From contig JASDDO010000026.1 of the NCBI GenBank assembly GCA_030015575.1, positions 73,645,530 to 73,709,529 on the forward strand: DNA of 64,000 nucleotides, written 5' to 3'. Below the pieces are notes generated by a model. The model did no database searches and was not told where the DNA came from. It saw only the letters and a program-made list of their open reading frames with translations. Positions 23,645-34,529 of the stretch are shown here, piece by piece (positions within the stretch are counted from its first letter, which is position 1; the number at the start of each line of letters is the position of its first letter). This stretch comes from Agapanthus africanus (lineage: Eukaryota > Streptophyta > Magnoliopsida > Asparagales > Amaryllidaceae). Both the position numbers and the translations under genes were made by a program.

Positions 23645-24111
23645 CTATGTTTCCACGATGGCCCAAGAACACGCTCATTCTTCAGCCGTAGAGAGACTTT
23701 TGAATTGCGAGGTACCATTACGAGCTCAATATATACGAGTGTTATTCCGTGAAATAACTCGAATTTCAAATCATTCACTTGCTTCAACTACTCATGCTAT
23801 GGATGTGGGAGCATCAACTCCGTTCCTTTGGGCTTTTGAGGAGCGGGAGAAATTGTTGGAATTCTATGAAAGAGTCCCGGGAGCCAGGATGCATGCCAGT
23901 TTCATACGACCTGGTGGAGTGGCACAAGATCTGCCTCTTGGCTTATGTTGAGATATTGATTCCTCCACACAACAATTTGCTTCTCGTATCGACGAATTAG
24001 AAGAGATGTTAACCGGCAACCGTATCTGGAAACAACGATTAGTGGATATTGGTACTGTCACTGCACAGCAAGCAAAGGATTGGGGATTCAGTGGTGTAAT
24101 GTTAAGAGGTC
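23645..24111 (+). CDS. nad7: nad7 exon 3 (in-frame TGA)
   Basis: 467 bp, the standard length. It encodes [21 protein letters not shown] through [19 protein letters not shown] and [15 protein letters not shown] follows at 23949-23951, then DIDSST and [20 protein letters not shown] to GFSGVMLRG. The stop is the only disabling change and lies in a CpG context (expected CGA). Confidence 0.95.
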
Positions 24112-25124
24112 GTGCGACATGAAGACATTGATAGCAATATAGGGGAAGTTCCCATCAGGCAACAACGGTTCTGCCTGACCCTACTCAAGCATGCATATGT
24201 TGTCAGTGAAGATTTTGTGTGAAGCCTTGGAGACGACGTACCCGGGGCTAGGGTGAGCTGAAGGGCGACAGCGTAAGTGAGCGAATGCGTGTAAGCCCAG
24301 TCAAAGATTCCTATTCTAGGAGGGGCGGGCCATCCACCTTCGAATGGTGTTGGTCCGTGGGACCGTGAACGGATTCGCCTCTGGCCTCTGGGCACGTCGG
24401 AACCGCAAGAGTTCACCGGGGTGGAGCACGGTCCGCCAAAATCGGCATAGGTTATGTGCTATTGATGGAACATGGTAAGCCCATCTTTCTCCATATGGAA
24501 GTGCTGCGGGCACATAGAGATGTGGGTAGAGGAAGTCTCAAAAAGCGAAGGCCGAGCTGTAGGTCACGTGACCTGCACCGAAAAGGTGGCTGACTGGGCT
24601 TTCTCCTGGATCAAAGCAGATCCGCTCGCCGAATTCGTCGATTGAATAGGGCGCCCCGGAACGTCGAATGAAAATAGGTGGCCGGGTTCTCTTTCTACAA
24701 CCCTCTTTATATGATAGGCCCGGCCACCTTCCCCCTATCCCTCCCTTATGTTTAGGAGCGGGATCCGCCCAAGAACGAACTGTGGTGGTACGGAAGGCAC
24801 GGACTCAGCGAGCGTCCCGCACCCTCAGATAAAGAAACTCCTCAACCATCATAAGAAAAAAGAAGTATGACGCTCTGTGTCTGACTCTATTCTATTGGTC
24901 ATAGTTCCTTGGCAGCCGGTGCTCGTTTGCGTGCGCGTGAACCACCCCAAAAGGGAATTAAGGAAAGGATGCCTCTCGGGGCATCTGAGAATGATTCGAG
25001 CCGTATGAAGGGAAACTCCCACGTACAGTTTGTTTTTTTGGGGGGGAAGGAGCCCGACAGGGTCCCCTCACTGACTTGGCCCGGGCCTAAGTGAAAGTGA
25101 AGTGGTGGGCCTACCCATCCCAAC
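24112..25124 (+). other. nad7 intron 3 (group II)
   Basis: 1013 bp, GTGCGAC start and AAC end. Domain V at 24998-25031, then a domain VI-like stem (GGTGGGCCTACCCATCC). Confidence 0.9.
24998..25031 (+). ncRNA. Group II intron domain V (nad7 intron 3)
   Basis: GAGCCGTATGAAGGGAAACT paired with CCCACGTACAGTTT. Confidence 0.85.
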
Positions 25125-25368
25125 CTGGGGTATGCTGGGATTCGCGAAGAGCAGCACCTTACGATGTTCATGACCAATCGGATCCTGACGTACCAGTAAG
25201 TACCAGAGGAGATCGCTATGATCGTTACTGTATCCGTATCGAAGAGATGCGACAAAGTGTTCGGATCATTGTGCAATGTCCTAATCAAATGCCTAGTGGC
25301 ATGATCAAAGCCGATGATCGTAAGCTATGTCCTCCATCACGATGTCGAATGAAACTATCCATGGAATC
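25125..25368 (+). CDS. nad7: nad7 exon 4
   Basis: 244 bp, the standard length. It encodes [57 protein letters not shown] and CRMKLSMES, joined in frame to exons 3 and 5. Ser replaces Gly in DVPVGTRGD (a G-to-A change). Confidence 0.95.
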
Positions 25369-27067
25369 GTGCGTCGTGTGAAACGTAGATCATCGCCGTT
25401 CTTAACCGAGACTCAGGTTAAGCTCCGTCTCGGAACCGTCGTGGGGTTCGGAGTAAAGCATCCCGAGGTTGGCGCATCTCGTTGGGCGTGGAGAAGCATT
25501 GGGAACCCCAATATCTTTCTTCGGAGCAGTTTCTTTTCCCGTCCCCTCGCCACGGCATAGTGCTTCGCTTCCGGTTCTTCGGAATAATCAACTGACTTCT
25601 CCCTTCTTCATTGATCTGGGGGAAAAGGAACCGTCTACCTGTTGGGAAGCTAGACATCAAGGTTGTGTCTTGATGAGGATAACTAAGCTGACACGCCGGA
25701 GTTGGCTGCTGGCACAACAGGGTGGTGCCTTACCGCACCGCAGGCGCACGCGCGGTAGCGTTCGTGGTGGTGCTTCAGGATTCCAATGTACTGCATCCAA
25801 GATCAGAACGAGCTTGCCGGCGGACCACTGCCGTCCCATTCTTGAGTGAGCTGGAGCGCAGCCATCTTATCCACTGAAAAGGCGTCAAGCTATCACTTTG
25901 GGTCGAAGCACTAAAAGAAAAGGGACCGGGAAAGGCGGCGGCATAGGAACCACGGAAACCCAGGAGGGAGAAAGACGATGTACGGGATAAGGGATCCTCG
26001 TAGTAGGCTGGACCAAAATCCAGCCAAGAGAGGGTAGCCTTAAGAAACAACAGGTTGGGAAACCAAGAGAACGCTTCGCGTTTTCTTATCTTCTTCCCGT
26101 AGGAGTAGCACAAAAAGAGGGATTAGCATTATTGACCCCATGAGAAACCACTAACACCTTCCTCGTTGGGGCTTCGCGCACTGGGAAAAGGCTTCCGCGT
26201 AAGTACAGAAATAAACCGGCCACTAGTTACGAAGTGAACATAAGGTATTGAGAGGTCCTTCACAGTCAGGTGCGATGCAATTGCCCCCTATTAGTTAAGT
26301 ACCCCTCTTCCTATGACGGGGTTGAGGCGAGAAATGGCTTGATGAACCGTTCCGTTCGCCACGCACCGGCCCCATTCACTTGCTGTAAGTACACAGTGCC
26401 CCACAACTCTCAAAGTAACGTGGGGTTGAAACACGAGCTACCTCCGAGCCGAGAGTGCCCGCCCCACCTTAATCCATTCTCAAGTAGGCGACTTTTTCCG
26501 GAACGCAGTCCGGGATAACCGTGACCGTGTATATTTAAATATCTTCGATGCTGTCATTTCGAAATGTCCGCTTCAACCGCTGTGTCACCTCCAAAAAAGC
26601 GTCGTTGGCTTGATGACGAGCGCAGATGAGGAAGCGGGAGCAAGAAAACCAATAATCTCTTTCTTGTCCTTCTACTTAAGTTAAGGGGCAAAGAGAAGCG
26701 CTTTCGCTACTGAGAAAGCGAACGGTCAGCGCGAGGGTTCGACGACTTAGCCGAGCGTTAGCGAAGCGTCATTCTCATAGCGAGGCGCTTCGAGTTAGCG
26801 AGGCGCTTCGAGTAGCGCCGAAGCCTATGTGCTATAATGCTGAACTAAGGACGCTCCGCCTTATCTATAGAAGTTGTCAACTGAGTTCTGAACGAATGGG
26901 ATCCTTGGTTGGTAATGGCTCAATCTATAGATAGAAAGCCCTATGATGGGAAACTACCACGTTAGGTTTGGAGAGAGATGGGACCGGTTATAGTTTAGGG
27001 GGAGCAGATGCAAGCTTTTTCTTTCCATAGCCGGCCAAATGACTACAGGATCATCGGTCTACTCTAC
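25369..27067 (+). other. nad7 intron 4 (group II)
   Basis: 1699 bp, GTGCGTC start and AC end. Domain V at 26935-26971. No maturase frame seen. Confidence 0.88.
26935..26971 (+). ncRNA. Group II intron domain V (nad7 intron 4)
   Basis: AAAGCCCTATGATGGGAAAC paired with CACGTTAGGTTTGG. The pairing is weaker than in the other introns. Confidence 0.65.
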
Positions 27068-27329
27068 CTCAATTCACCATTTCGAACCTTATACAGAAGG
27101 TTTTTCCGTACCAGCTCCTTCTACCTATACCGCAGTTGAAGCACCTAAAGGAGAATTTGGTGTCTTTCTTGTCTGTAATGGAAGCAATCGTCCCTACCGT
27201 CGTAAAATAAGAGCACCTGGCTCTGCCCATTCATAAGGACTCGATTCTATGTCCAAACATCACATGCCAGCAGATGTAGTCACTATCATAGGTACTCAAG
27301 ATATTGTATCTGGAGAGGTAGATAGATAG
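27068..27329 (+). CDS. nad7: nad7 exon 5 (in-frame TAA)
   Basis: 262 bp, the standard length. It encodes [41 protein letters not shown] and [13 protein letters not shown] follows at 27235-27237 (Gln expected), then [21 protein letters not shown] and DIVSGEVDR with the normal TAG at 27327-27329. Confidence 0.95.
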
Positions 27330-27505
27330 GACGGGCTCGATCAGGACCCTTGCTTTATTGCGAGCCAAAACACCCATATTTCCGAAGCAGCTCGAAAGTG
27401 ACAGTCAACTTCCTCCGTCTCAGTCGAAGGAGACGTCTATCGGTTGGTCAAGTGTCGCACTGGAATAGGGGAGAATAGTAAAAGGAGTCAAAATCGAAGC
27501 TTATA

Positions 27506-28194
27506 ATGAGCATCTATTGGAGTCGTTCCAAGATCTAATTCTTCTTTCTTATTATGTCGTGGAAACGCCTCACAATCTTCCGTTTTACGCTTAGGCTTAA
27601 GGGAAGAAATGTTCTTGTTGGATGCAGGACCTGCCCAAAATTTGTATGCAAGATGAGCCTACAGGAGTGCCAATCAACCGAGCCACCAGGTTTGAGAATA
27701 AGGTGGGATCCCTGAATGTAGTGGCTGGTGAATTACTGATCAAAAAGCATATTTTGGAGAGATTCTTCATCGATCTAGTGGCCGGTGAATCACTGATCAA
27801 AGAGCAAGCAGCCGCCAGGTTTCATGATTTTGTAGGATCCCTGGATGCAGTGGCTGGTGAACCGCTTCTTCTTCCACGAAGATTCAGACAAAAGCGAGCT
27901 TGGATGGAACTGAAGAAGCGAACGAATAAAAAGGTAGTTGACTTTCGCAAGAAAACGGATGTGCTACCGCACCATTCAAATCAATATCGCGCTAGCGCTC
28001 ACTCCGTTGTTAGGGTCAGGTAAAAAAAAGGTTTTATTATTAACAAAGTCAAAGGTGGTTATTCAGTAGCCATCGCAGGTTTCATTACTTTTCTTCCATT
28101 CTATCCTCTCATAACTCAAAGGATAGCGAATGATCGATTCACCATTAAGAGCATTAACCCCAAAAGGACGAATATTGTGGTGTTTTTTTTATAA
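27506..28194 (+). pseudogene. rps1: rps1 (mitochondrial ribosomal protein S1), frameshifted and disrupted by an insertion
   Basis: The product is a small-subunit ribosomal protein with an S1 RNA-binding domain. The start is MSIYWSRS at 27506, then SFLLCRGNASQSSVLRL in another frame. GRNVLVGCRTCPKFVCKMS and VPINRATRFENKVGSL follow in further frames. The rest is well preserved: LERFFIDLVAGESLIKEQAAAR, VAGEPLLLPRRFRQKRAWMEL, and after the break KGFIINKVKGGYSVAIAGFITF to INPKRTNIVV, with a stop at 28192. Between KKV and KGF the gene carries the type B hairpin element (27935-28020) and four extra A residues. There are at least three frame changes and an early stop. rps1 is frequently lost or decayed in angiosperms, so it may have been dead before any transfer. 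Confidence 0.88.
27935..28020 (+). repeat. Hairpin repeat type B, copy B3, inserted in rps1
   Basis: Starts TAGTTGACTT after AAGG (27931-27934), carries GCAAGAAAACGGATGTGC and GCGCTAGCGC and ends GGGTCAGG. AGGTA stands on both sides (27932-27936 and 28018-28022), consistent with a short target duplication or AAGG-type terminal repeat. Removing it nearly restores the S1 reading frame, which shows it is an insertion. Confidence 0.92.
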
Positions 28195-30061
28195 CAGTCT
28201 TAGAAAAAAAAAAGAAAGAGAAAATGTTTCCAAAGAAGAAATAATGGCCCACCTTAATCCATTCTTTTGTTGAGGGTCTGGCACTTATTCCGTCCCTCTA
28301 TTGACATAGCGAAGAAAGGCTCATGAGGGGAATCTATGTGCAGATAATTCTTTTGTTGTTAACAGAACCAAACCAAGTAAGCGTGGCATGCCACACCGGT
28401 CTTGGTCGATACTTCACCTGGTCTGGTTGTCAACCCCGCACTTGGTCTTCGATAAGACATGGCAACTAGATCATCATTCAGTTCAGTAGCAGAAAACTAG
28501 GCAGGTCAACCCTTTTCGCAAGCAGATGCAGTAGAGGCTATCACAGTTACAGCTAGAGAGTCTAGAACAGATCCTCATTTCGGATAAGCACTTGTCACCT
28601 TTGTTGGCCTGGTAAGATACGTCCCACTCTATGGGTAGGCTCCTCCGGGGGAAACTTCGGAAGCATCGAAAGAAAGAGAAGATTCACTGACCTTGTGAAA
28701 TGGCCATGTGGGGCATTTGATTGAGGGGCGAATGGATCATCGAACGGTCTTCTGGCTCCGTAGCTCCTGACCTTGGAAGATGGGATTCCGGACCGGGACA
28801 CTACTTTAGGTCTTAACCTTCACATTCGTGGTTTGCGGCAGACAAGGGTTCAGACAGGAAAGGAGATGGGAAGCCCGGAGAGACAGAAAGAACAGAACAT
28901 GAGAAAGAGGTCTGTAGCGGTAGAACGAGACTTGGCTAGGGCAGATCCTAGCTAATCCACATATTCAAAGGGCGATTATGTAGTTAGAATTTCCAGAATT
29001 GATTGAGTGTTCACGGGTGGAGTCGTTCAAATGGCAAGACCAGAAAGGAGAGACTTTCCAACCCTGGTGTTAACTCCGAACGAGCGTCACGAGTCTGTCC
29101 TGTAGTTAGGGCTTAATAGCTACTAACCGATAGAGTGGATCCAACCACCCAAGCTGCTTAGGCTGATCTCTCCTTTCCGGTCTTGCCTGTTGACCCAGTT
29201 GGTTATGCAGTTGGTGCAGGCCAAATGCTCTGAGGCTGGAAGATGTGGTTACCCTGGATAGCCTGTGATCCCTCACTGTACTGTAGTGATATTCGTCCCC
29301 TGCTACTGATAAAGTAAAGGACAACTACAGCAATAACCGATGCGCAGAAGGCAGTAGATCGAGCATGGACAGTTTCAGTCGCGTCAGTTGTCCGAGCAAG
29401 AAAGAGTGAAGGCTGTAGTGGAGAGTTGTTTCAAGGCTCCGAAAGAAGAGGCTTGAGTCAGTGAGAAAGAAAAACCTAGTTCTTTTGTTGGATTTCTTGT
29501 CCGAGCTGTTGCCGACAGGCATTCCCAAAACTCTGTGATTAGAGACTGTTCGAGCTACCGGATTGGATTGGATTGATTGCTCCCTTCCTTCTTCGATTCA
29601 TCTGTTAGAGTAGGGAAAGGATAGGGCGTAGCAGCAAGTTCATTCTGATTCAGATTCGGATGTTGTTGTCCTAGCTCTTGTCCTTCCTCTGTGATTCAAG
29701 ACAAAGAATATAGGCGTCAGTTGCTTTCCCGAGTGAAAAGGGTATAGTGGAATCTCCGAACGAACACTATGAATCTGTATGCTCGTGCTTTTCGGGAAGG
29801 CAGGTCCGGTCAGTCCTTCTCCAATTAGCATCTCGCCTGATCGTCTGTTGAGTGAATAGCAGCAAGTGCTAGTTCAAGTCAGTAATCATTTGATGCGCGG
29901 GATCTGACAATACCATACCATGACGAGTAAGAAAAGAAGGTTGAAGTACTACCGAATATCAGAGCTTTAGTTTAAGTGATTCAAATCAGTGAACTGTACT
30001 CGTCCAAGCCAGCGGGTAAGGTGAACCAGACCGGGCAGGTGAACGAATAAGCAACGGTAAG
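28195..30061. other. Mitochondrial-type spacer, no recognised gene
   Basis: About 1.9 kb. I see only short unrecognised open frames. A 22-bp segment with GGATTGGATTGGATTGATT at about 29556-29578 recurs near 33534-33555. Confidence 0.55.
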
Positions 30062-30195
30062 TACAATGCAGCGCGAAAGCCTATAGCGTTAGACCAAGCA
30101 ACGGAGTGAGCGCCTAGCGCGAAAGCCGTTGCACGGTAGACCAAGCAACGGAGTGAGCGCCTAGCACCCGTTGTGCGGTAGCGCATCCGTTTTCT
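30062..30195. repeat. Degenerate tandem hairpin repeat, B-related
   Basis: Two tandem units each contain AGACCAAGCAACGGAGTGAGC and a CGCCTAGC palindrome-like block, ending GTGCGGTAGCGCATCCGTTT. The wording GGAGTGAGCGC and ATCCGTTTTCTT matches type B on the same strand as B1. A related compound copy lies at 46929-47045. Confidence 0.7.
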
Positions 30196-30375
30196 TTTAC
30201 CGACCGCTCCGTGGGCTTCTCTGCCTAGCCCCTCTACACCGGCAAATATCTTGATTATGTCCGGTTCACAAGGGGACAGCAGCAAGCATCGGCACCATAC
30301 TCGGCTGTTGTGGTCTTTCCTCATAGATGGACACTGGAGCCAGAGCCCTCGATTCGCTCATTTCAATGAAGCAGA

Positions 30376-30495
30376 ACCTGGGACCTTGTTCCCTTGCCTG
30401 AAGGGAAGAGTGTTATTGGTTGTCGGTGGGTCTACAAGGTTCAGACTCGATCTGATGGAACCTTGGAAAGGTATAAGGCACGGCAGCTAGCTGAG
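30376..30495 (+). mobile_element. Short Ty1/copia RT fragment
   Basis: An open stretch of 40 codons reads TWDLVPLPEGKSVIGCRWVYK and then VQTRSDGTLERYKAR, the conserved start of a Copia reverse transcriptase. Flanking sequence is unrelated, so only this scrap remains. It belongs to a different Copia type from the Angela elements. Confidence 0.85.
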
Positions 30496-30823
30496 ACAGA
30501 GACCATTGACCTAAGAGATGACCTCTTCGGTTAGGGATTAGCGCACTCTTGGATGAAAGAAGCAAACTCATGGGGCGGACGGGTCTGATTATAAAGCCTG
30601 GCATTACACCTTTCGGAAACCGTAAGCGAAGAGTCAAAAAGCAAGACTAAGACCATTTTAAAAGAGCAGATGTCGCGCTCGTAGCACCAGCACCATACTT
30701 AACTACGTCATGGGCAAGTAGCTAGCAAGCAAAGCCGAGTTCGAGTTAGTAGCTAAACAGGGTACCAAAAGAGCGAGGTGCCGATCTTGTTAAGGAAGTT
30801 TCTATGCGTGAGCTTACGGATGT

Positions 30824-31309
30824 GGTGCGAAAAAGGGGAGAAAGCCCCCAGGCCCAGATGGGATCTCGGCAGTCTTTGACAAGAGAGATCGACATCTTAT
30901 TCGGAAGGATATCCTGATGGCTATTAGGCACTTCTTTTCAACGGGATCCATGCCAACTCAATGGAACTCCACTTTCATTGCTCTTATTCCGAAGATTGCG
31001 TATCCTTCTAAACTAGAACATTCTCATACCATTCGTTTATGTAAGATATATAAGCTAGTTTCAAAGCGTCTAATGGCTAACAGATTGGTTAGGATTCTCC
31101 CGAAGTTCATCTCCCCCGAGCAGACTGCTTTTGTGAAAGGTCGTTGCATTACAGACAACGGGATCTTAGCCCACTCGTCTTGGTTCAGTCCTTCAATCAT
31201 GCAAGCACAGAACAGACTAATTCCTACGTTTGGTCGATATCTACGCCTGTGTGACCTTCAGTGTCTTCTCAACACGCCTTTAGCCAATTCCCTTCTCGAT
31301 CATTTGTGA
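30824..31309 (+). mobile_element. LINE (non-LTR retrotransposon) reverse transcriptase fragment
   Basis: The frame begins with KPPGPDGIS, close to the APGPDG signature of plant LINE reverse transcriptases. It continues RHFFSTGSMPTQWNSTFIALIPK, TIRLCKIYKLVSKRLMANRL and ISPEQTAFVKGRCITDN, the normal order of RT blocks 0-2a. Homology fades after about 31190. The catalytic DD block is not present, so the fragment is dead. Such scraps are common in plant mitochondrial genomes after nuclear transfer. Confidence 0.88.
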
Positions 31310-34300
31310 GTTGGAGATTCCCGTTCAACCATGCCCTCTCTCTCACTTCCCCTGCTTGTTCGCGATAGTGAGTGCCTTCTTTTTTTTCGCTCTGCTGCTC
31401 TTTATTGTTGATTCCTATCCTAGTCCGCTACCCTTATTCTCTTTCTTGTTAGGTATATCTCCCACCTCCCCAAGGGTTGTTTTCTTAGCGCTACGCCCTT
31501 GTCTTGACGAGTGAAGCTCAACTCATATTACGAAATATTGAATATATTAGATCAGGACTGACCTTCTTCTCAATCCGAATCGAGCACACCGAGAACGCTT
31601 GCAATATTATCTCTTACCTGACCATGAAAACAAACCAATCTACCTTTCTCTTCTACTAGTTCTTTCAATCTTCATGTTCCACGGACATCTCATGTGGAGC
31701 AAAATCCGAGCGTTAGCCGGGGTCTCTCTTTTTGAAAAGGGGTTTACCGCACAACTCGTTCGACTCAGTCTCAGTTGAAAATCCTCTCTGAATAGGACCT
31801 TGTCCAGGGACCAACTTCTTTCTATTTTATTAGTATAAGACGAACGGAGTTTCAGTAAACCGTGCTAAAGCCCACCCTCTAGCCCTAATTTTCCCAGACT
31901 CATCTCGCCGGCGAAATCCTATTCTCTGTCCTACCTCCTATGAGCCCTAAGCAGACCAAGCTTCCTTAGCGTACTGAGCCTACCTATTCAAGAGAACAGA
32001 GACTAGCTACAATGGTATTGATTCTCCTTTCGAGGGAGATCCTTTCTAGAGTCATCCGCCAGCCATAAGGATGAAAGTGTGAAAAGCGGGTCAAAACTTG
32101 CAATGCAATCTAGGCCCGCTTTGTCTAGTGAATAATGAACGCATCGGCAAAAGAACACTAGACTTTCCTGCCTCAGCGAAGGAATGGGATTTTTCCACGT
32201 AAAGGCAGACAAATAGATTGATGTACCTCAGATCTAGCCAGTGGGATCCGGCGCTTCTGCTTCGGTGAATGGTCTTTCTCGAGTGGCGATTCCTACGAAT
32301 GGGATCTCTTCCTAAAGGTTGGCGAGATGGGGCGCATCGAAATTGCTCGTTCAGACAGAGATGTATGTGTCAAAGTATACCTGCAAGGGTCGGGCACCTG
32401 AGTTCCATTACTAGTAGGAATAACCGGCTGGAGTCACTCGTACTGGACATCTGGGAAAGAAAAAGGATTGATCTTGCTGCTCATGGATAGGGAAAGAATA
32501 CTCAACAATTGACTTTACAAGAACGACTTATCCAAGGGCTCTGGCCCATCCCAGCTCCGCCCAGAAAGGCAATTCCGGGCGTTTTATGACCAGTCACCAA
32601 CTTTTACCGGGCCGATAATGAGTTTTTAAGCTTCAAAGTAGCGGCGATGCATTTGCTTCTGATTGCTCGAGTTGCGCGATTACTATAAAGCAAGGAGCTC
32701 GGTTGTACCATAAATAAAGAAGAATCGACCTGTGTCAATGGATTCCGAATCTTTCGTCGGATGAGCCTAATTCAGCTTTAGAAAGAGGTTCATCCAAAGT
32801 TTTAAAACCAGGAAAAGAGACTCATAAGCTCTATTCTCCGAAGATCCAATTCCATGGTTAAGTGCCAACTATTTGTACTGAAAGCGAGAGCCCAAGAGCG
32901 ACGAAAGACGATTAGGAATCTTTCTAAAAGAAGTGGGCCAGGTTCTAGCCCTGCATTTGATGCCGATCATAGCACGTCACGCTACTAGACAGCGGAAAAA
33001 GAAATTCTATTCTCAATCAAAGTAGGAAACCTTCCTCTAGTAGTGTGTAAACTGCCGTGTCTATCCGAACGGAACCCTCTTATGGATCACTCGCTCTTGT
33101 GCATGGATCGCTGCTAGGGGCACTCTTTGAAGAAAGGTACAACGTCTCGCTCGGCTTTGCCCGGTTAGGAACCCGCTTCAGAGACCATGTGAACGAAAGA
33201 TTCAGTAGTGGGAAAAAGGCCCTGCCTAGAGGTTGTCCATCTACGAATTAGTGACCCAACTGGGCATCTTACGTATGAATTCGTGCTCCAAGTATGGGCT
33301 CTTGCCCTGTCTCCATAAAGGAAGAAGAAGCCAAGACTAACTCATTAAGTAGTGAAATATTTCCATTCTGCCTTAACCATGCCCACCCACCCTGTAAAAA
33401 CGCTTCTCCAACTGATGATTTTTCAGTTTCGGACATGTAAGAAAAGCCTACCCGGCGATGGAGGGTAAGATAAGAGGACAGCCCTACGAGTGAGTGAGGC
33501 TTTCATCCCCTCGCGGAGTACACGGAACGAGTTACCGGATTGGATTGGATTGATTGCGAGTTCAGAAATCATTTTAGTAGAAATCTCCTTTTTTGCTGTT
33601 ATAGTCTTTTTGATTTTCTCTCTTCCGGCGCCTCACTTCACTCAAGACTTCAAACAGAGAGCACGGAAACAAACATGCAAAAGATAATGAGCCACATCGG
33701 CCCAAAACTGCGCCACATTAGAGATACAAAGAAGCAGAGTGACTTTGTAAAGAAGGCACACCAACTTTGTAAGTACAGAAATAAACCGGGCACCACTTCC
33801 ACCATTTGAGTAAAGCACGAGAGGAGCCATAGAACAATCGCTTCTTGACCAGAAGAAGAAGAGGCAGGAAATAGTTGTTATCGGTTGTCTCCCTCACTAC
33901 TTTACTTAATTGCGCCCCACTTAACTTAGTAAGGAGAACTCCACCTGGTATTTGATATTGAATACTGAACCGTTCAAAGTGATTAAAGGGGGCTTGAAGA
34001 GCCTCAACTCACTCCACTCGCTTAACGACTACAAATGGTAAATGTAGGTGTTCTAGTCTTAATCTGACTTGCTTACTTGCCTATCCTATCTGTTCGTTCA
34101 GAGATTGACTCTTCACTTCACTACCTCGACACACAAGGGGAGATTCTTCAGGGGAAGAGTGAGGGCAAAAGTAGGATATCATGTGGTATTTTAAGTTACG
34201 ATGTTCGTGAAAAAAAAGGGAGGGTTTATTAGGCGTTCGCTTACTCACTTCACTCATGAAAGTGAAAGACGAAAGGGTCTACTCCCAACCCCCTAGCAGG

Positions 34301-34524
34301 GGGGAGTTAGAGTAGAGATTTATTAAGCACCCCCACCACTTTTTGAACTAAAAGCCAGGGCATTAGGGACTGATGACCATGTCGGTCACCACCGAAAACC
34401 AACCTCAATCGGTATTTCCGTGGTTGACGGGATAGACCTTCAAAATAAAGGGACTGCGTACTCTTCAATGAGCTAAGAGAGACCATCGAAGAAGTTCGTC
34501 AATCTCTTTTACTCGCTTTGCTAT
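31310..34524. other. Mitochondrial-type spacer, no recognised gene
   Basis: About 3.2 kb. Open frames such as 33057-33251 and 33490-33687 are short and unrecognised. The phrase AAGTACAGAAATAAACCGG at about 33769 also occurs near 26200, inside nad7 intron 4. Confidence 0.55.
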
Positions 34525-34529
34525 CTTCG
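34525..34529 (+). repeat. Target-site duplication, left (CTTCG)
   Basis: CTTCG directly precedes the left LTR and is repeated exactly at 44629-44633. Five bases is the usual integrase duplication for Copia elements. Confidence 0.92.

Noticed and set aside
23949..23951. nad7 stop codons as sites corrected by RNA editing
   Set aside because: Removing a stop would need U-to-C editing, which is not typical of angiosperm mitochondria. The same block also carries frameshifts in nad2 and the Arg-to-His change in atp6.
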